44,658 nucleotides of DNA from positions 1 through 44,658 of the forward strand of contig SLPX01000236.1 in NCBI GenBank assembly GCA_007131745.1, in the 5' to 3' direction. Within the stretch, counting starts at the first letter, position 1. The number at the start of each line of letters is the position of its first letter. The notes beneath the pieces are model-generated. The model saw only the letters and a list, made by a program, of their open reading frames with translations, ran no database searches and was not told the origin of the DNA. The DNA is from Myxococcales bacterium. Lineage in GTDB: Bacteria; Myxococcota; Polyangia; HGW-17; SLPX01. Position numbers and translations under genes: made by a program. Positions 43,737 through 44,658 of this stretch are shown piece by piece.

Positions 43737-43790
43737 CAACGGGCATGATTTCGTATCAACGGTAAGTCGGTGCGTTTCGAGGTGGGGGAC

Positions 43791-44051
43791 ATGAGTGAAA
43801 CAATAGAATCCAAGAGTTCCATGAAGGAGCTCATAGAAAGTATCGCATGCGCGCTGGTGGATCATCCGGAAGAGGTTGAGGTCAATGAGGTGAAGGGAGA
43901 CCAAACCGCGGTGATCGAACTCAAAGTGGCCAAAGAGGATCTGGGAAAGGTCATCGGGAAAAAGGGCCGTACGGCTCAAGCCATGAGAACCATTCTGAGT
44001 GCAGCGTCCACAAAGATTCGCAAACGTACGGTTCTCGAGATAATCGAGTAA
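43791..44051 (+). CDS. khpA: KH-domain RNA-binding protein KhpA
   Basis: An 86-residue single KH-domain protein (YlqC/KhpA family) that binds RNA in the cytosol. The G-x-x-G loop is seen in [15 protein letters not shown]. The N-terminal helix M-K-E-L-I-E-S-I-A and A-L-V-D-H-P-E-E-V match the family. I chose the ATG at 43791, preceded by GAGGTGGGGG. The reading from 43770 has no support. It lies 54 bases after rpsP and 22 bases before rimM. Confidence 0.93.
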   Translation: MSETIESKSSMKELIESIACALVDHPEEVEVNEVKGDQTAVIELKVAKEDLGKVIGKKGRTAQAMRTILSAASTKIRKRTVLEIIE

Positions 44052-44073
44052 AAACCGGCGGGAAAAAAGCCGC

Positions 44074-44658
44074 ATGAAAAAAACCTCCGTCCGAAGTGGT
44101 CGATTTTGTGACCGGCGGAGAGATCTTTCCGAATCCGGAGAGAATACCCTTCTTTTCGGTCATGTTGTTAAACCACATGGGTTGAACGGGGATCTTCGCG
44201 TTAACGCCTGTGACGGCCGCTCCAGGAATCTTCTGTTTGCCGAGAAGGTGGAGATCGTTAAAGACGGCTTAAAAAAGAATTTTTTCATTGAAAAAGCTGT
44301 TTGTGGAAGCGGGGGGTATCTCCTGTCCTTGCAAGGCATAAACAACTGCGAAGAAGCTGAGATTTTCCGCAAGGCGGAAGTAAGGCTTTTCCGGGAAGAT
44401 CTTCCTGCATTGAAAGAAGATGAATTTTACCTGGTCGATGCTTTGGGCGCCGAAGTTGTCGAAGGAAATGGTGGACACATCGGGATTCTGGAAAGAATAG
44501 AAGACACAGCAGCTGTTCCATTGCTGGTTGTTTTAAAGGAAGAGGAAGAAATTCTTATTCCGGCGAGTGATCCTTTTATAAGGGATTGGAACAGCGAAGA
44601 AAGAAGGTTGACAGTGGATATCCCGGACGGAATGCCGAGGTATTCGCCTGCCAAAAAA
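44074..44658 (+). CDS. rimM: 16S rRNA processing protein RimM, partial at right edge
   Basis: The reading frame stays open for 195 codons to the window end, so the gene is incomplete here, although near full family length. RimM assists maturation of the 30S head domain and binds protein uS19. After a charged leader of about 28 residues, the family start L-F-G-H-V-V-K-P-H-G-L-N-G-D-L-R-V is clear. The hinge to the PRC-barrel shows L-P-A-L-K-E-D-E-F-Y-L-V-D-A-L-G, followed by I-L-I-P-A-S-D-P-F-I. The N-terminal extension is longer than usual. Its position after rpsP and khpA agrees, and trmD and rplS would be expected next. Confidence 0.93.
   Translation, partial: MKKTSVRSGRFCDRRRDLSESGENTLLFGHVVKPHGLNGDLRVNACDGRSRNLLFAEKVEIVKDGLKKNFFIEKAVCGSGGYLLSLQGINNCEEAEIFRKAEVRLFREDLPALKEDEFYLVDALGAEVVEGNGGHIGILERIEDTAAVPLLVVLKEEEEILIPASDPFIRDWNSEERRLTVDIPDGMPRYSPAKK

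Noticed and set aside
1..44658. Mobile elements, CRISPR, tRNA or defence genes
   Set aside because: Reading through both strands I saw no transposase, integrase, spaced direct repeats, tRNA T-loop signature or nuclease/toxin cluster. A dedicated search could still find short items that I missed.

Overview
The window looks like chromosomal DNA of a Gram-negative, deltaproteobacterium-like organism, most plausibly Myxococcota or Bradymonadota. This is an inference from gene content: an Omp85 outer-membrane protein, many lipoproteins with clear lipoboxes, a DUF4215-type cysteine-repeat lipoprotein, a cytosolic Ser/Thr kinase with an HRD-V-S-P-P-N loop, a CpXC/HEAT protein, a Gly-rich lipoprotein, and a Cache-like membrane protein with a myxobacterial-looking C-terminal domain. 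Base composition is moderate for such a group and fairly even. I see no rRNA, tRNA, CRISPR array, transposase, integrase, phage gene or defence island. All 37 genes are complete except the last, which runs off the right edge.

Layout. 49-3986 (minus): Omp85 barrel protein, DUF4390 protein and NtrY-type histidine kinase in one apparent operon. 4119-6101 (plus): two lipoproteins, the second extremely Gly-rich. 6144-7714 (minus): SCP2-like protein, aspartate decarboxylase PanD, a CX3C lipoprotein. 7741-9235: DUF429-like and UPF0158 proteins with overlapping 3' ends. 9503-16357: CpXC/HEAT protein, DUF4215-repeat lipoprotein, TPR plus beta-barrel protein. 16544-17806: Ser/Thr kinase. 17803-26140 (minus): the translation operon rimP-nusA-ylxR-infB-ylxP-rbfA-nrnA-truB. 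26335-33760: YbjN-like protein, ABC-F ATPase, Wzy-type polymerase/ligase with TPRs, two small Cys-motif proteins, a metallophosphoesterase. 34180-40695: outer-membrane-like protein, PBP1A, Cache-like protein, cupredoxin-like protein. 40865-44658 (plus): comEC, then the ribosomal operon rpsP-khpA-rimM.

How it works together. Two housekeeping translation operons anchor the segment. Most of the rest is cell-envelope biology: outer-membrane proteins, lipoproteins, peptidoglycan synthesis, polysaccharide polymerisation and envelope sensing. Genes are densely packed. All seven convergent junctions abut or overlap, and the only clear intrinsic terminator I found by eye lies in the leader of the rimP-nusA operon, where it could act as an attenuator.

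I did not find a convincing wholly new multi-gene system. The best second looks are the rimP leader terminator, a DUF429 protein lacking its first expected acidic residue, a CpXC domain lacking its cysteines, the paired small Cys-motif proteins, the Cache-like protein with a divergent cupredoxin, and structured GC-rich leaders before several genes.
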